Shown here one piece after another: positions 54,606 through 62,391 of a DNA stretch of 64,000 nucleotides. A program made the position numbers and the translations under genes. Every line of letters begins with the position of its first letter. Position 1 is the stretch's first letter. The notes beneath the pieces are model-generated. The model had not been told where the DNA came from and ran no database searches. It saw only the letters and a list, made by a program, of their open reading frames with translations. The stretch comes from an uncultured Bacilli bacterium. Its GTDB lineage: Bacteria > Bacillota_I > Bacilli_A > RF39 > UBA660. The DNA lies in the NCBI GenBank assembly GCA_934167885.1, contig CAKPMB010000003.1, forward strand, positions 1 through 64,000, in the 5' to 3' direction.

Positions 54606-56297
54606 ATGTCAAAAAGTGAAAATAAACAAATCCTTCTTAGTTGTAAAAAAGAATTTATATATAAATTTATTACAAGTATTGCTATTGTTGTTTTATTATT
54701 AATAATTCCTATTTTATATAGTAAAGCAATAGATTATATAAGTTATAATGCTTTTAAAAAAGCGGTTGTTATTTTAATTATTTTTGGTGTTATTACCTTA
54801 ATTTATCGTTTTTTTGAAATAATAAATCAAAAAGCATATTATAAGTTATATTCTAAATTATATTATAATTATATGAATTTAGGTCTTGTAAAGACTTGCA
54901 ATAATTCTTTATATAGTTTGTCACGTTTTAGTTTATCAGAGTATAGTAATATTTTAACAGAAGATTTTGAATATTTAAGTGATTATTACAGCACTTTAAT
55001 AATTAGAGGAGTAGAGATATTACAGTTTATTTATATTATTATTTATTTTTTCTTTATTAATAAAACTATTGGTTTAATAACGTTAATTTCATCGGTTGGT
55101 GTCATTATATTGCTTCTTTATTATAATAAACATATTGTTAAAACGAATGAATTACGCAAAGATTATAATGATGAACGTGTAAGTATATTACAAGAAGTTT
55201 TTTTATCAATAAAGGAAATTAAAGGCTTCAATATGTTAAAGAAAATAAAAAAGAATATTGATGATGTTATTAATAACTATATTCTTTGGAATAATAAATT
55301 AAATATTGATAAATATAATATCCGTCAAATTGCCCTTTTAATAGTGGATATTTTTAAAGTTATTTGTTTAATCTATTGTGTATATTTAATAAATGGTAGT
55401 TATATAACTATTGGTGTAATTACAATCGTATATAGTTATTATACTAAGTTATCGGACTTATTCGCTTCTATTATTTTACTTAATGAAAATATTTCCAATG
55501 TTCGTGTTGCCAATAGGCGTATTTTTAAATTATTTCAGTATGCTCAAGATAATCCTAATAATTTAGAAAATAACAATGATATTAGCGGTCATATTACATT
55601 TGATGATGTTTTATATGGTAGTCGAAATAATCCTACCTTAAATCACGTTAGTTTTGATATTAAACCTAATACATATAATGTTCTAACAGGAGATGAACGA
55701 GCTTGTCATGGTATCTTTGAACTTCTATTATCGTATAATCGTAAACATAGTGGCAATATATATATCGATGATGTTGAAATTGAAAAATATTCCAAAGAAA
55801 ATATTAGTAATAATATAAATTTCATTATGTTGCCCATTGTTTTCTTTAATAAATCAATTAAAGATAATTTACTATTATTTGATAGTAATTTTGACAATAT
55901 TGTTAGTGTTTGTAAATACTTAGATATTCATGATGAAATTTTAAAATATAAAGATGGTTACAGCACAATACTAAATCATAATGCTAGCAATATAAGTGAT
56001 GATTTAAAATATATGTTATCATTCGCTAAGATTTTCTTAAAAAAAAGTAAAATTATTTTAATAGATGACTTTCTACCTTATCTGACTAAAAAAAGAAAAG
56101 AACAAGTTATAAATATATTAAATGATTTAAAGAAAGAACATACTATTTTATTTATAACTAAAAATAAGAGTATTATTGATAATAAAGAAGTAGATAATAT
56201 TCTATTTATTCATAAAGCATCTTTTGTTATGTTAGAATCATGTGTATTAATGAAAAAGAATTGTCCATTATTTCTAGAGTTTTATAAAAATATTTAA
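54606..56297 (+). CDS. ABC exporter-like protein with lost ATPase motifs
   Basis: 563 residues. The N-terminal ~300 residues form the six-helix exporter membrane domain. The ATPase fold is still present but has lost its catalytic residues. The Walker A position reads TGDERACHG without Lys, the signature is NISDDLKYM instead of LSGGQ, Walker B is ILIDDFLPYL with Asp after Asp, and the H-loop Thr-Lys (FITKNK) has no His. The frame is intact over 1.7 kb, so the loss is not simple decay. It may act as a non-catalytic partner of another half-transporter or as a sensor. It is single, with no partner half-transporter adjacent. Confidence 0.8.
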   Translation: MSKSENKQILLSCKKEFIYKFITSIAIVVLLLIIPILYSKAIDYISYNAFKKAVVILIIFGVITLIYRFFEIINQKAYYKLYSKLYYNYMNLGLVKTCNNSLYSLSRFSLSEYSNILTEDFEYLSDYYSTLIIRGVEILQFIYIIIYFFFINKTIGLITLISSVGVIILLLYYNKHIVKTNELRKDYNDERVSILQEVFLSIKEIKGFNMLKKIKKNIDDVINNYILWNNKLNIDKYNIRQIALLIVDIFKVICLIYCVYLINGSYITIGVITIVYSYYTKLSDLFASIILLNENISNVRVANRRIFKLFQYAQDNPNNLENNNDISGHITFDDVLYGSRNNPTLNHVSFDIKPNTYNVLTGDERACHGIFELLLSYNRKHSGNIYIDDVEIEKYSKENISNNINFIMLPIVFFNKSIKDNLLLFDSNFDNIVSVCKYLDIHDEILKYKDGYSTILNHNASNISDDLKYMLSFAKIFLKKSKIILIDDFLPYLTKKRKEQVINILNDLKKEHTILFITKNKSIIDNKEVDNILFIHKASFVMLESCVLMKKNCPLFLEFYKNI

Positions 56298-56354
56298 AAT
56301 TTATAGTTTTTTAGTCTAAATTTTTGTATAATAAATCTATAAGGATAGGTTAAT

Positions 56355-56801
56355 ATGAAGAAGGTAATAATATATTCATTGACAATATTTAGTTTATTTT
56401 TATTAGTAGGGTGTTCTAATAGTCCCAAAAGTTATAAATGGGGTGATGAAAAGACATTTTTTGATAGTGTTCCAACACCTTCATCAAAGATTGATAATTT
56501 AAGTAAAGATAAGGATAATGATGGTAAAGTTGCATATTCGGTTTTTATTAATAGTTTTTCATATGATGATTTTTATAGTTATATTGAAAAATTAGAAAAG
56601 AATGGCTTTCATTATGAATTTTTAGATGATTATGTTCCTAAAGATATTAATAAGTTAGCGGATAAAACCGAAACTAGTTGGGCTGCTAATAAGGGTAATA
56701 TTTATGTAATTGCTAATTGGCGTTCTAATGATAATACATATTATAATGGTTATAATCTACAATTATTATTTTACAACTATGATTATACAAAGATTTCATA
56801 G
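56355..56801 (+). CDS. Small lipoprotein of unknown function
   Basis: 148 residues. Lipobox LVGC (Cys ~20). The mature part is short, alpha/beta-like, with WGDEKTFFDSVPTP and a Tyr-rich ending; SYDDFYSYIEKLEKNGFHYE probably forms a helix. No recognised family, though layout and size recall small substrate-binding-like lipoproteins. Confidence 0.7.
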   Translation: MKKVIIYSLTIFSLFLLVGCSNSPKSYKWGDEKTFFDSVPTPSSKIDNLSKDKDNDGKVAYSVFINSFSYDDFYSYIEKLEKNGFHYEFLDDYVPKDINKLADKTETSWAANKGNIYVIANWRSNDNTYYNGYNLQLLFYNYDYTKIS

Positions 56802-56832
56802 TTAAAAGTGCCAAAAAAATAAGGAAAATGTG

Positions 56833-56861
56833 TTGACAAGGTATAAGCTTTTGTGTATAAT
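56833..56861 (+). promoter_or_regulatory. Consensus promoter of tRNA-Ala
   Basis: Perfect TTGACA (56833-56838), 17-nt spacer and perfect TATAAT (56856-56861), 20 nt before the tRNA. Confidence 0.9.
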
Positions 56862-56880
56862 CTTATTTGTCAACTGAAAT

Positions 56881-56956
56881 GGGGCATTAGCTCAGCTGGG
56901 AGAGCGTCACGTTTGCACCGTGAAGGTCAACGGTTCGATCCCGTTATGCTCCACCA
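56881..56956 (+). tRNA. tRNA-Ala (anticodon TGC)
   Basis: 76 nt including encoded CCA. Acceptor GGGGCAT/ATGCTCC, D arm GCTC/GAGC, anticodon stem TCACG/CGTGA with loop TTTGCAC (anticodon TGC at positions 34-36), and T arm AACGG/CCGTT with TTCGATC loop. All stems pair. It stands as a single tRNA gene with its own promoter and terminator. Confidence 0.97.
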
Positions 56957-56966
56957 TTTAGTTAGT

Positions 56967-56994
56967 AAATCTTGAGAAATCAAGATTTTTTTTT
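56967..56994 (+). terminator. Terminator of tRNA-Ala
   Basis: AAATCTTG (56967-56974) and CAAGATTT (56981-56988) with a 6-nt loop, then T-run. Confidence 0.85.
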
Positions 56995-57053
56995 AGTCAT
57001 TAATAATAAGCGTTTATTTGAATCTTTAATATAATAAAGTGGAGGTTCAAATA

Positions 57054-57926
57054 ATGAATTATTTAATATATCCTACTAAGAAAATGTATATATCACAAAG
57101 TTATGATGGTAAATATTCACATATAAAAAGTTCAAGTGGTACACCTTTTGATTATCCAATCGATGAAAGTTGTGGAAGTAATGAAAGAGATTATTTTTAT
57201 TGTCCATGTGATGAAGTAGTTATAAAGAAAATATATGGTGTAGGTGCTAAAGGAACAAATACGATTTGGATGAGTTCAACAAATAAAGTTAAATTAGCAA
57301 ATGGCACAGAAGATTATATAACAATTATGGTTGTTCATCCCAATGATGATACGTTAAAAGGTATAAAAGTAGGCCAAAAATATAAACGTGGCGCTAAAAT
57401 GTTTAGAGAAGGTAATGATGGTAATGCAACAGGATATCATTTCCATATATCAGTAAGTTGTGGTCGCTTTAGTGGTAATGGTTGGGTAAAAAACAATAAA
57501 GGAGCATGGGTAATTACCGGACGCGCTATTAAGCCAGAAGATGCTTTCTTTATTGATGATAGTTTTACTAAAATAATTAATAATCGTGGTCTTAATTTTA
57601 AAAAATTAATTAAAAATATTGGAACACCCGTTGCAAGAGATGAAAATAAAAAACAAGTTAAAGTTTTAGTTGACGAATTAAGAGTTAGAGAAAGTCCTTT
57701 TGGTAATATATTAGGATTCGCTAATAAAGGAATATATTATGTTTTAAATGAAGAAATTAATAAACAATATACTTGGTATGAAATAGAAGAAAAGCACTGG
57801 ATTGCTACTAATGAAGGTGTTTGGACGACATTATACGAAGTAGAAAATAAAGAAGAAAAGCCTGTTAGTATATTTAGAAGAATTCTTAAGAAAATCTTAA
57901 GTTTATTTAAAAAATTATTTAGATAG
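57054..57926 (+). CDS. M23-like peptidoglycan hydrolase with SH3 domain and cationic C-terminal helix
   Basis: 290 residues, no signal peptide or membrane segment. The N-terminal half has an M23-like arrangement: HIKSSSGTPFDYPID and the GYHFHIS pair of His (H129, H131). Residues ~205-265 look like a bacterial SH3 domain for wall binding (VLVDELRVRESPFGNILG). The last ~20 residues are FRRILKKILSLFKKLFR-like, a strongly cationic amphipathic helix. This order resembles phage endolysins of the M23-SH3 kind. Start at ATG 57054, after GGAGG. Confidence 0.75.
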   Translation: MNYLIYPTKKMYISQSYDGKYSHIKSSSGTPFDYPIDESCGSNERDYFYCPCDEVVIKKIYGVGAKGTNTIWMSSTNKVKLANGTEDYITIMVVHPNDDTLKGIKVGQKYKRGAKMFREGNDGNATGYHFHISVSCGRFSGNGWVKNNKGAWVITGRAIKPEDAFFIDDSFTKIINNRGLNFKKLIKNIGTPVARDENKKQVKVLVDELRVRESPFGNILGFANKGIYYVLNEEINKQYTWYEIEEKHWIATNEGVWTTLYEVENKEEKPVSIFRRILKKILSLFKKLFR

Positions 57927-57928
57927 AC

Positions 57929-57959
57929 AGTTATGGATGTTAAGTCCATAACTTTTTTT
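57929..57959 (+). terminator. Terminator after the M23-like gene
   Basis: AGTTATGGA (57929-57937) and TCCATAACT (57945-57953) with perfect pairing, then T6. Confidence 0.85.
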
Positions 57960-58002
57960 ATTTGTTTATATAAAAAATGTTACAATTAATATGTGGTGTT
58001 TT

Positions 58003-59421
58003 ATGAGTAGTAAAAAGAAGATAATAATTATAAGTTTAATTTTTATAATATTTATAGGTATTAGTATATTAATATTTTATTCAATACCTAGTTTTAAAGT
58101 TCAAAGTTTTGATGAAATACAAGAAATTGATGTTTTTAATAATTACGACAGTAGTAATATTAATGTTTGTTATGGTAATATTTTTAAATGCACTAAAGTA
58201 ATTCCTAGGAAAGAAGGTAGTGTTGATACTTATCATATAGGAAGTTATACCATAAAATGGATATGGGAGTATAAAGGTTCGACTTTAACAAAAACACAAA
58301 CTGTAAATGTTGTTGATAAGGAAAAGCCTGTTATTAAAGTAGAAGGTGATACAATTTATTATTGTCCAAATGGTAATATTAATGCTCCTAAAATAACAGC
58401 AACGGATAATTATGATGGTGATATAACCGATAAGATAACTAAAGAATTAATAGGTGATGTTTATCATTTAAAGGTTTTGGATTCATCAGGAAACATTGGT
58501 GAAGTTTCCTATAAAGCTTTAAAAAAAGATGAAGAAAAACCTAAAATAACGCTAAAAGGTGATAATCCTTTGTATATAAAAGTAGGTAGTTCATATAGTG
58601 AGCCTGGTTATAGTGCTACAGATAATTGTGATGGTGATGTCACTTCTAAAGTTAAAGTAAGTAATAATATTAAAACGAATAACGCTGGTGAGTATTATGT
58701 AAAGTATAGTGTTCAAGATGAAATGGGGAATACATCAACTGTTGAGAGAAAAGTATATGTTTATCGGGGAACCAATGTTATAACACCTAATGGTAAAAGC
58801 ATATATTTAACATTTGATGATGGACCATCAATGTATACTAATAAGTTGTTAGATATATTAAGAAAATATGATGTTAAAGCTACCTTTTTTGTCACTGACC
58901 AACCATCAAGGTATGATAGTTGTATTAAAAGAGCATATGATGAAGGCCATACTATTGCCATGCATAGTGCAACACATAATTATAAGTATATATATTCATC
59001 TACAGATAATTATTTTAAGGATTTAGAAAGAATTCAAAATAAAATAAAAAGAATCACAGGTGAAACACCGTATATGTTAAGATTCCCAGGTGGTAGTTCC
59101 AATACAGTAAGTCGAAATTATGATAAAGGAACTAAAATAATGAGCAAGTTAACCAAAATGGTTGAAGCAAGAGGATATCGTTATTTTGATTGGAATGTCT
59201 CAAGTGGAGATGCAGGTAATACTACAAAAACAAGTAAGGTTTATAGTAATGTTGTTAATTCATTAGGCAATGGTAAAACATATATAGTTTTACAACATGA
59301 TTCAAAAGGATACAGTGTAAATGCTGTTGAGGATATTATTAAATATGGTCTAAGTAGAGGATACAATTTCAGACCATTGACCATGAATAGTCCAACAATC
59401 CATCATGGCGTGAACAATTAA
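58003..59421 (+). CDS. Membrane-anchored polysaccharide deacetylase with Ig-like domains
   Basis: 472 residues. One N-terminal helix (IIIISLIFIIFIGISILIFY). Residues ~85-260 contain two repeated Ig-like segments of the DUF5011 type, with ATDNYDGDIT and ATDNCDGDVT. The C-terminal NodB deacetylase domain carries LTFDDGPS (catalytic and metal Asp), HSATH (two metal His), RFPGGSS and LQHDS. Such enzymes remove acetyl groups from peptidoglycan GlcNAc and give lysozyme resistance. ATG 57991 is in frame; 58003 is preferred behind GTGGTG but not certain. Confidence 0.88.
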   Translation: MSSKKKIIIISLIFIIFIGISILIFYSIPSFKVQSFDEIQEIDVFNNYDSSNINVCYGNIFKCTKVIPRKEGSVDTYHIGSYTIKWIWEYKGSTLTKTQTVNVVDKEKPVIKVEGDTIYYCPNGNINAPKITATDNYDGDITDKITKELIGDVYHLKVLDSSGNIGEVSYKALKKDEEKPKITLKGDNPLYIKVGSSYSEPGYSATDNCDGDVTSKVKVSNNIKTNNAGEYYVKYSVQDEMGNTSTVERKVYVYRGTNVITPNGKSIYLTFDDGPSMYTNKLLDILRKYDVKATFFVTDQPSRYDSCIKRAYDEGHTIAMHSATHNYKYIYSSTDNYFKDLERIQNKIKRITGETPYMLRFPGGSSNTVSRNYDKGTKIMSKLTKMVEARGYRYFDWNVSSGDAGNTTKTSKVYSNVVNSLGNGKTYIVLQHDSKGYSVNAVEDIIKYGLSRGYNFRPLTMNSPTIHHGVNN

Positions 59422-59423
59422 TA

Positions 59424-59452
59424 TTGAATAACATAATAATTTTTGATAAAAT
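59424..59452 (+). promoter_or_regulatory. Promoter of surface protein copy 3
   Basis: TTGAAT (59424-59429), 17-nt spacer, TAAAAT (59447-59452). Begins right at the stop of the deacetylase gene. Confidence 0.65.
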
Positions 59453-59458
59453 CATATT

Positions 59459-59626
59459 AGAAAAAATAAAACAAAGGATATGATGAAAAGTGTTAAATAG
59501 TATCAAAACAAATGTGTCAAAAAGTGTCAATATGGGGGGGGGTTACTTTATTGAGTAATCAACCTAATTTAGATTGTTTATTGAAGAGAACAAGATTAAG
59601 TCTTGTTCTTTTATGTGGAGTGAAAG
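59459..59626 (+). promoter_or_regulatory. Leader of surface protein copy 3 with G9 tract and hairpins
   Basis: MKSVK mini-ORF at 59483-59500, then ATG at 59532 running into nine G (59534-59542) and the short ORF MGGGYFIE, stopping at 59556-59558. The first hairpin is weaker than in copies 2 and 4 (TTACTT/GAGTAA). The second has 9-nt arms at 59587-59595 and 59601-59609. Minus one G, the ORF is open to the TAG that overlaps the gene's start. Confidence 0.65.
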
Positions 59627-62182
59627 ATGAAGACTAGGAAGAGTATATTAATGATATTAGGCCTAGTTTTATTGTTAGGCGGGAGTTATGCTTTTTATAC
59701 TTATCAAAAGTATAGTGATATGCAGAATCTTTTAAATGGTGAGATTTATCTAAATTATTTAGAAGATAATGAAGTGCATATAAGTGGCATATTTCCAGAG
59801 ACCAAAGAAGAAGCATTAAAAAGAAATGATAACACAATAAGCTTTAAAGTATTAAGCAAGAATACTAGTGATAAAGATATTTATTATGGTATTACTTTAA
59901 ATTATGGCGAAGAGATAAGTAATAAGATTAGAATAGATGCTAAATACATCATGATATATCTAGAATGTGATGGTAAAGTCCTAATAGATGGTATAAGATA
60001 TAGTGACTTTAATAATCGAAGAATCTATGTAGACAAGATAGATGCCAAAACATATACTGAAACTACTAAAAATTACACTCTAAGATTCTGGGTAGATGAA
60101 GAAACCACAATAAGTGATACTGATAGTAATGCTAGTTATAAAGCCACCGAGTGGGCGAATAGTTACTTAAATTTTAAAGTGAATGTAGACGCTGGTTTAG
60201 AAACGATGAACATGCCTTTATCAATGGAAACCAGTGATACTTATGTAGAAAATAATAAAGCTTATTTTATTGCCAAGATAAGCAACTTTATAAATGTAGA
60301 AGATCTTGGTAAAGATAGTAACGATACGATGAATTTAAAAGTAACAGGCACTAATAGTGATATTAAGTTTAGTTATAAAGATAGTGAAGGAAATACCGTT
60401 GAAGAAAAGAGTGCTACTCTAGATTTAACCTATCTATTCACTAAAAATAAAACAGTTGAAATCCAAGTCTTTGTTCATCCAAACAACGATGCAAATGGTA
60501 AAACCAATGTTCTTTTAGAAATATACAAAAATAAAGAATTAATGCAAAGTTTTATTAAAAGAGTAGAAGTTAAAGGCAATAACTATTGTTTAAATAATGG
60601 CTTTAATAAATTAGTTGATTGTATGTTAGTAAGTGATAGTTTAAGTGAATCTGTTGATGTTGCTAAAACCAATATTGTCAACAAAGGCGAACCAAACCTA
60701 AATGATACCGCTCCAACATATACCTATGTTGAACAATTAACTGAAGATGTATCAAATCCATATAGTTATAATAGTATTAAATTTGCCTTTTCTAAGACGT
60801 ATGAATTTGATGAAACTACTGGAGGTTTTAAATTAAGTGGCGATGTAATTGTGGATTATTTAAGCGATAAGTATATTGAATATTATACCGGTGGTGCTTA
60901 TTGGTCTAATTCTTTTGATAAAATATTTTTCGTTAAAGGTGTAGATGTTCAAGAAACATCTCAAAAAATAACTAAAGCCGATGTCATAACATATAAGATT
61001 GCAAGTTCTATTAGGTCAGAGGTTGGACTTTACAAGACTGTTGATAATTATGGAGATGTCTATTACTATCGAGGGGATGTCCAAAATAATAATGTTTATT
61101 TTGGCGGATTCTACTGGAAAGTAATAAGAACCAATGGAGATGGAAGTATTCGCTTAATATATAATGGAAAAAATCAAAATGAAAATTATATATCTATAAA
61201 TAATAAAAAATATTTATATAGCAACGGACATTCTGATCCAACATATGTTGGTTATATGTATGGTGAAAATTTTAAGTTACAAACTAGTCCTGTAATTAAT
61301 TATTCATATTTTTATGCGGTTGATACATATACATTTGCGGATAGTTATATATTTGACGAAGACAAAAAAATGTTTGTTTTAAGTGGTAACACTATTTCTG
61401 GGACTTTTTCGGCAATTAAAGATGAAGTGTCAAATTATCCTTATTCTTGCTTTAGACAGAAACTTTCTAACCAAAATGAATGTCAAATATTACTTAAAAT
61501 AAATTCATATATAAGTTCTGATAAGGCAAGTGTTCAATTAATATCTTATTCATCACAAAACAGTGCTAATACACGAACTAATGATTATGATAGTAATGTC
61601 AAGAATGAGATAGATTTATGGTATGAACAGAATATAATATCTAATGAAGATAGTTATAATAATAATTTAACAGATTATATTGTTGATAATTCTTTTTGTA
61701 ATGATAGGTCATTTGCTAGTAGTGTAGAATATAATTCTGGATATCGTGTATTTGAACGAACAAATTATGCACCTCTTTCAAGGATTTCCACTAATGTTAA
61801 TAAGAGTGCTACGTTAAAGTGTAATTGGGATGTAAGAGATATGTTTAGTGTAACAAGCGCATATGGTAATGCTAAACTAAAATACCCCATTGCTTTAATA
61901 ACTGTTGATGAAGTAGCCTTAGCAGGTGGTAAATCGTCGTATAAAAATATTAATTATTATTTAAATAGTAATGATATGTTTATAACAATGACACCATCAT
62001 TTTATTCGGAAGCAAATGTATTATCAAGTATGTTTTATGTGAAAAGAGATGGAGCAATTAATCAGTGGGGTTATGTCGATACGTTATATTCTATCATGCC
62101 AGTAATCAACATTCGTTCTGATGTTTTAATATCATCTGGCGATGGAACAATGGATAATCCTTACACATTAAAATTAAAATAA
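59627..62182 (+). CDS. Surface-anchored repeat-family protein (copy 3, divergent C-terminus)
   Basis: 851 residues. Residues 1-390 are nearly the same as in copies 1 and 2. The linker (GGAYWSNSFDK) is unique, the RGDVQNNNVYFGGFYWK block is shared, and from ~520 on the sequence diverges strongly while keeping the outline (DRSF, ALITVDEVALAGG, TMTP, MPVINIRSDV, GDGTMDNPY). The binding-loop segment (about 61993-62100) is A-rich (31%) and 33% G+C by hand count, and has one more codon than copies 1 and 2. It looks undiversified. Directly followed by copy 4. Confidence 0.85.
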   Translation: MKTRKSILMILGLVLLLGGSYAFYTYQKYSDMQNLLNGEIYLNYLEDNEVHISGIFPETKEEALKRNDNTISFKVLSKNTSDKDIYYGITLNYGEEISNKIRIDAKYIMIYLECDGKVLIDGIRYSDFNNRRIYVDKIDAKTYTETTKNYTLRFWVDEETTISDTDSNASYKATEWANSYLNFKVNVDAGLETMNMPLSMETSDTYVENNKAYFIAKISNFINVEDLGKDSNDTMNLKVTGTNSDIKFSYKDSEGNTVEEKSATLDLTYLFTKNKTVEIQVFVHPNNDANGKTNVLLEIYKNKELMQSFIKRVEVKGNNYCLNNGFNKLVDCMLVSDSLSESVDVAKTNIVNKGEPNLNDTAPTYTYVEQLTEDVSNPYSYNSIKFAFSKTYEFDETTGGFKLSGDVIVDYLSDKYIEYYTGGAYWSNSFDKIFFVKGVDVQETSQKITKADVITYKIASSIRSEVGLYKTVDNYGDVYYYRGDVQNNNVYFGGFYWKVIRTNGDGSIRLIYNGKNQNENYISINNKKYLYSNGHSDPTYVGYMYGENFKLQTSPVINYSYFYAVDTYTFADSYIFDEDKKMFVLSGNTISGTFSAIKDEVSNYPYSCFRQKLSNQNECQILLKINSYISSDKASVQLISYSSQNSANTRTNDYDSNVKNEIDLWYEQNIISNEDSYNNNLTDYIVDNSFCNDRSFASSVEYNSGYRVFERTNYAPLSRISTNVNKSATLKCNWDVRDMFSVTSAYGNAKLKYPIALITVDEVALAGGKSSYKNINYYLNSNDMFITMTPSFYSEANVLSSMFYVKRDGAINQWGYVDTLYSIMPVINIRSDVLISSGDGTMDNPYTLKLK

Positions 62183-62188
62183 ATAATA

Positions 62189-62217
62189 TTGAATAACATG
62201 ATAATATTTGATAAAAT
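62189..62217 (+). promoter_or_regulatory. Promoter of surface protein copy 4
   Basis: TTGAAT (62189-62194), 17-nt spacer, TAAAAT (62212-62217); nearly identical to that of copy 3 and within 10 nt of the stop codon of copy 3. Confidence 0.65.
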
Positions 62218-62223
62218 CATATT

Positions 62224-62391
62224 AGAAAAAATAAAACAAAGGATATGATGAAAAGTGTTAAATAGTATCAAAGAGAATGTGTCAAAAAGTGTCAATATGG
62301 GGGGGGGTTACTTTATTAAGTAACAAACCTAATTTAGATTGTAAACAATGTAGAACAAGATTAAGTCTTGTTCTTTTATGTGGAGCAAAAC
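62224..62391 (+). promoter_or_regulatory. Leader of surface protein copy 4 with G9 tract and hairpins
   Basis: MKSVK at 62248-62265; ATG at 62297 entering nine G (62299-62307), ORF MGGGYFIK stopping at 62321-62323; first hairpin GTTACTT/AAGTAAC; second hairpin with 9-nt arms around TTAAG at 62361-62365. As in the other copies, deletion of one G would open the frame to the gene's start. Confidence 0.65.

Noticed and set aside
59534..59542. G9 tract as spacer of a phase-variable promoter
   Set aside because: A -35-like TGTCAA and -10-like TTTATT can be drawn around it, but a better promoter (TTGAAT-17-TAAAAT) is conserved about 85 nt upstream, so the tract is more probably transcribed. It is not fully excluded.
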